Shown: positions 19,837 through 23,308 of the stretch, one piece after another
Layout: every line of letters starts with the position of its first letter
Numbering within the stretch: position 1 is the stretch's first letter
Assembly (NCBI GenBank): GCA_005223375.1
Contig: RXOD01004374.1
Coordinates: forward strand, 1 to 23,308
DNA length: 23,308 nucleotides
Source: Amoebophrya sp. AT5.2
Taxonomy: Eukaryota > Sar > Dinophyceae > Syndiniales > Amoebophryaceae
Reading direction: 5' to 3'
Made by a program: the position numbers and the translations under genes
The notes under the pieces: generated by a model
What the model saw: only the letters and a program-made list of their open reading frames with translations
Databases searched by the model: none
Told to the model about the DNA's origin: nothing

Positions 19837-22800
19837 TCAGTTGTCGTAACCGCCGCAAAGTATTCTCTGACGCTTCGCATCCCCGCCCTCTACCGTGTTG
19901 CATTCGACGCACTGATCCCAGCGGCAGGACGAGCAATGCCAAAACTCCTTGCGGCAGCCCTCGAATCCCAAGCGAGCACGGCATAAATTGCAGCGGGCGG
20001 GCCGCTGGTAGATTTCGGGTTTTGTTTGAAGCTGTGTCATGACGCAGGCGCACGTCGGGCACTCCAATCGATCGCGCACTTCGACTTCGGTATCTGTTGA
20101 AGATGAGATGTGCAGATTTACTCGGTGCCTGATGATGATGCATGGAGTTTGCAAAGTATGAATTTCGTGCGAAGCGCACGAAGTACTCATTTTCATTTTC
20201 GTGTTAGAATGAGTGATCTTTATCGAACTGCAAAGCCGTAAACGCAAGTTTCTCGCAACATTTACCTGAGCCATCCGACACGTCCTCTGGATCACTGACG
20301 CTGCTGCACACGGATTCTTCGTAACCCGGCTCCCGCTGCTCCCGCTTCTGTTGACAGGAGTAGCAGGTGTCGTATCTGCAATCCGAGCAGTGCAGAAAAG
20401 CCGGCGCGCCGGGATTGCTGAGTCGCAACTTGCAGTGGTTGCAGCGTGCATGCTGTCGGTAAATGTCCGGCTTCTCGGTAAGTACGGTGAGAGGGTGGGC
20501 ACAACCTGTCGTCGATTGCGCAGTTCGACGTACTTCACTTTGCGTTTGACTGCATCATGAAGTAGATCAAGAACTAGAACTAGTAGAACAAAATATTTTT
20601 TTAGATAGGTCATACCTAGCAAATCCTACCTCGGTTACGCTTCGTTCTTGCACGAAAGAGCAAGGCCTCCAAATTTTTTGCGTACCATTGCAGGTGTGAT
20701 GGGCCGATGCCACAGGGGGCTTCACCGTCACCGGGATGCGGAACTCCGGGGCTGTCATGCGGTGAAGAGCATCCACGTACTCAAAAGGCCAAGGCCCGCC
20801 GAGGGAAACCAAGAAGCCGGCGTTAGAAGGGTCACTGTATCTTCCATCGTCCTCCATTTCCGAATCAGCGTCGTCATAGTGCTGGCACTGGTTGTCCTGG
20901 TGCCTTGTGTTCTTTTTCTCGTACACGTTTACGTCCAGAAATCTAGACTCCCTCTCCGCCAGCGCCCCAAGTATTCTGTCGACGTCGAGAGTCTCGGGAC
21001 AATTGACGCTCTTGTAAGTTTTTTCCAAAAACAGAGCCACGTCGTTGTACTCGGGCGCGTCGTTCGCCTCTGCTTTTCCTCCCTTCTCCACTACGAGCAG
21101 ACGAATAACCGCTCGCGCGAGTATGGATCCGTCATGCGCGAAAATCGCAACCGCCTTTGTCTTGCCATCAAGTACGTAGCTCATCAAGCACTTGTTGTAC
21201 TCTGGGTTCCCACCATCAATGCGCTGACAACTGCCGCTGACTTCGCTGCCGAGCAGCAGCATGTCGTTCGGGTGGTCTGTTACGCCAACGCGTAGGCCGT
21301 CGAGGTTTTTGGTGCGGTGCGAGTCGGATCTGGTGAGGCGGGCCTTCAGATCTTTCAAGTCGCTTAGAAACTCGCGCGAGTCGTGCACCTCAGTTTCCGC
21401 AGCTCGCTCGAACAGATCGATGGCTTCCTTCAGCTCGGACAGTACTTCCAAGCTGGACGGTGATTCCACGTTCACAACACATCGGAACAAGAGGCGTGCG
21501 AGTGCAATGTCGCAGGAGCTAAGGCGCGGACGTGGACGATCTTGACCGTCGAGGGTGACGATCTCGATCGGGGCAAGGACGGCCGGTTCACGATCGACCA
21601 AGATGTCGTAAAGCGCCAAGAAATCCTGCAGGCTGAAGTGTTCGTTATTGTGTGCGTTCTGGACTACATCCGCAAACTCCGTTGCTGCGCTCAATCCCGC
21701 TGCCATCATGTCATCTGCAATCCCAGCTTGGTCCACGAAGCTCAGCAGTGCCTCGCGCTTGCAGTTATCTGCACAACGGGGTGCCCAGTGTCTCCAGCAG
21801 CGGTCCCCACGGCGACGCAGAATTTCCCGGCAAAGTGTTACGTGCGGGTTTGTTCTCCAAGCCGCCGCCGCCGCGTACCTCTGACTGTAAAAACCCCTGT
21901 AGTCGTCTTGCACGCTCACGCTGCGGAGGAACCCTGTCAATGCTTCAGTTCTTTGGTCTCGGCTTCTCTGTTTCGCTTTCGAATGCAGCTCTTCGTCGTC
22001 GTCCTCTGTTTCTGACTCGACGTCCTGAATCTGATTCCTTTCGACGGCACACAGGCTCAACATGTAGTCGTAGAACAGTTCAGGCTTGCGCCATGACGAA
22101 CCAGAGATTTTCTCCACAAGGCGCTCAACGTCGATTTCGATTCCGTGTCCAGCGAATGTCGCGAGACGGCTTCGGACAAGCTTGCGGAGAAATTGGGTTG
22201 GCGCGTGCTCCAGGACGGAGGCCGAGTCATCTGATACTGCGCCCGATTGTGGAGAAAACTGCTGAAGCAGCCCCCCTACTTCTTTGAACTTTGCGAGTGT
22301 GTCGATCGCACTGCACTCCCGGACAAGCTGCTGCAGTGCCCTATCGGAAGAGTCCGGCCCGGTGCGCTTGGCTGCCAGTTTGCAGCTGTCGTACACACTT
22401 CGCATGATCCCCCGGAATGCCGTTAGCACATCAAGAGCCGCACGGTCATATAGTATGCTAGTGAAACCTACTACGTCTTCAGCATCAGCATGCTCCTTCG
22501 CGTTCGCAATTTCGAAATCGAATAGACCGCGGCTCAAGAGTGCTTGCATTCCCTGCGACACGACTGCCTGCATTTTCTGGTCCTTTTTCAAAATTTTCCT
22601 CCACGTCGCTGGGGCAATCATCTTCTCGCAAAAGTCAACTCCGCCGAGTGTTGTTACGATGTCAAACAGCAACTTGTACTTTGGGAAATGGGTCGACGTT
22701 GTGCTTTTGCTGCTGGTGATTCCCTCCTTCGCGTGCAACGAACGTTGGTAACTTTGAAGAAAGGACCACGCTGCAACAACTTTAAAAAAGTTCCAGCGCT

Positions 22801-23062
22801 CCGCGGCGTCGATCTCCATGTCTACTTTTGTCAGCAGCGCCTTAGCAACGGGATGCGAACACAACCATTCTATTGATCCCATCTCCGCCCAGAGATGGTC
22901 GAGCGGTAAGACGCCGCGAACTGTGGGACATAAGAAGAAGGCCCGCCAGAAGTACTGTAGTCGCCGTTTGTCGGCGTTAGCTTCCCGTCCACCCACAGAA
23001 CCACCGTCATCTGTGGTCGCCTCCTTCCTCATGATCAGACGCTTTACTGCATCTGCGGACAT
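19837..23062 (-). CDS. 957-residue protein: helical N-terminus, effector-like domain, two tandem eight-cysteine zinc modules
   Basis: Exons 20686-23062, 20266-20505 and 19837-20093 are joined by phase 1 GT-AG introns of 180 and 172 bases. Residues 1-600 are mostly helical with an acidic SETEDDDEE patch and no recognised family. Residues about 605-710 hold GSCQRIDGGNPEYNKCLMSY, VLDGKTKAVAIF, ILARAVIRLLVVEKGG and VALFLEKTYKSV. I associate this pattern with the C-terminal domain of some Chlamydiae/Legionella-type proteins (from memory, not searched). The C-terminus carries two copies of a zinc-binding module: Cys791/794, 814/817, 832/835, 840/843, and Cys884/887, 907/910, 926/929, 934/937. Both have C-x2-C-x19-C-x2-C-x14/15-C-x2-C-x4-C-x2-C spacing and share KP(D/E)IY before the second pair. 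They resemble C1-like/ZZ-type fingers but fit neither exactly. ATG 23062 abuts a CTGCAG acceptor; the frame is open for 69 codons upstream. Confidence 0.9.
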
Positions 23063-23308
23063 CTGCAGGCGTTCCCGGAAGCAGTAGCAGTTGTTCAAGT
23101 GGTAGAGATCCGAAAGGGTAAGAAGCTCGATTCTCGTTCCCGCGATGCACGGGCCCCGCGATGCAAGGGCCCCGGTGTACGGAAGCCCCCCCCACATTAA
23201 AGAGAGAAAAAACCCATTTTTGGGCCCATTTCCGATTTTTATTTGACGATATATCCTATGTCGTTGCACAAGCTCGGAAAGGAATGAAAAAGGATATGGC
23301 TTTTTTTG
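23063..23308. other. 5' flank of the zinc-module gene
   Basis: On the minus strand the coding frame stays open upstream of the chosen ATG through LLTLSDLYHLNNCYCFRERL and into the GC-rich repeat at 23141-23172, then into A/G-rich low-complexity sequence. This may be an intron or 5' leader ending at CTGCAG|ATG, or a genuine N-terminal extension; the sequence alone does not decide. Confidence 0.5.
23141..23172. repeat. Tandem 16-base GC-rich repeat with GGGCCC
   Basis: Two adjacent copies of CGCGATGCA(C/A)GGGCCC lie at 23141-23156 and 23157-23172, with one mismatch. A further GGGCCC occurs at about 23222-23227 beside CCCATTT repeats. The unit is unlike the surrounding coding sequence and may belong to a dispersed element or leader. 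Confidence 0.8.

Noticed and set aside
1..23308. Prokaryotic origin, CRISPR arrays, operons or prophage
   Set aside because: Multiple spliceosomal introns in conserved eukaryotic genes; no spaced repeat arrays, no ribosome-binding-site-led operons, no phage genes.
1..23308. Dinoflagellate spliced-leader relics or tRNA/snRNA genes
   Set aside because: I looked for leader-like GCCATTTTGGCTCAAG strings and cloverleaf-type segments in the gaps and saw none; a covariance-model scan would be decisive.

Overview
The window is nuclear DNA of a gene-dense, intron-bearing microbial eukaryote. It shows GT-AG spliceosomal introns (about 54-266 bases), conserved eukaryotic proteins (SKP1, ASCC1, a YIPF6-like Golgi protein) and short intergenic gaps. 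Eight genes lie on the minus strand; the few plus-strand genes are small and uncertain. The strong strand bias, long low-complexity orphan proteins and unusual intron donors would suit an alveolate of the dinoflagellate lineage (an Amoebophrya- or Perkinsus-like organism). That placement is inference; no spliced leader or ribosomal sequence confirms it. I saw no tRNA, rRNA, CRISPR array, prokaryotic operon or transposase gene.

Layout. 1-4136 (-): large ankyrin-repeat protein whose 3' end lies off the left edge. 5200-7249 (-): small armadillo-like protein in up to nine exons. 7330-10560 (-): intronless 1076-residue orphan. 11114-12791 (-): ASCC1 with a KH domain and a 2H phosphoesterase domain. 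12832-13762 (+): candidate spliced gene head-to-head with ASCC1. 14127-14787 (-): SKP1 in two exons. 15490-16491 (-): YIPF6-like five-helix membrane protein in four exons. 17372-18994 (-): 503-residue protein with an RIIa/Dpy-30-like dimerisation helix pair. 19032-19450 (+): candidate short spliced gene head-to-head with the previous one. 19837-23062 (-): 957-residue protein that joins an effector-like domain to two tandem eight-cysteine zinc modules.

Exon structures were worked out by hand by requiring GT-AG borders and an open joined frame. For every multi-exon model that is complete in the window, the exon lengths sum to a multiple of three. The genes do not form one pathway. They touch ubiquitin ligase assembly (SKP1), RNA/alkylation-damage or translation quality control (ASCC1), Golgi traffic (YIPF6-like) and possibly cilium/PKA-type anchoring (RIIa-like). 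The most novel object is the 957-residue zinc protein. The most unusual general feature is the high share of introns beginning GTAC.
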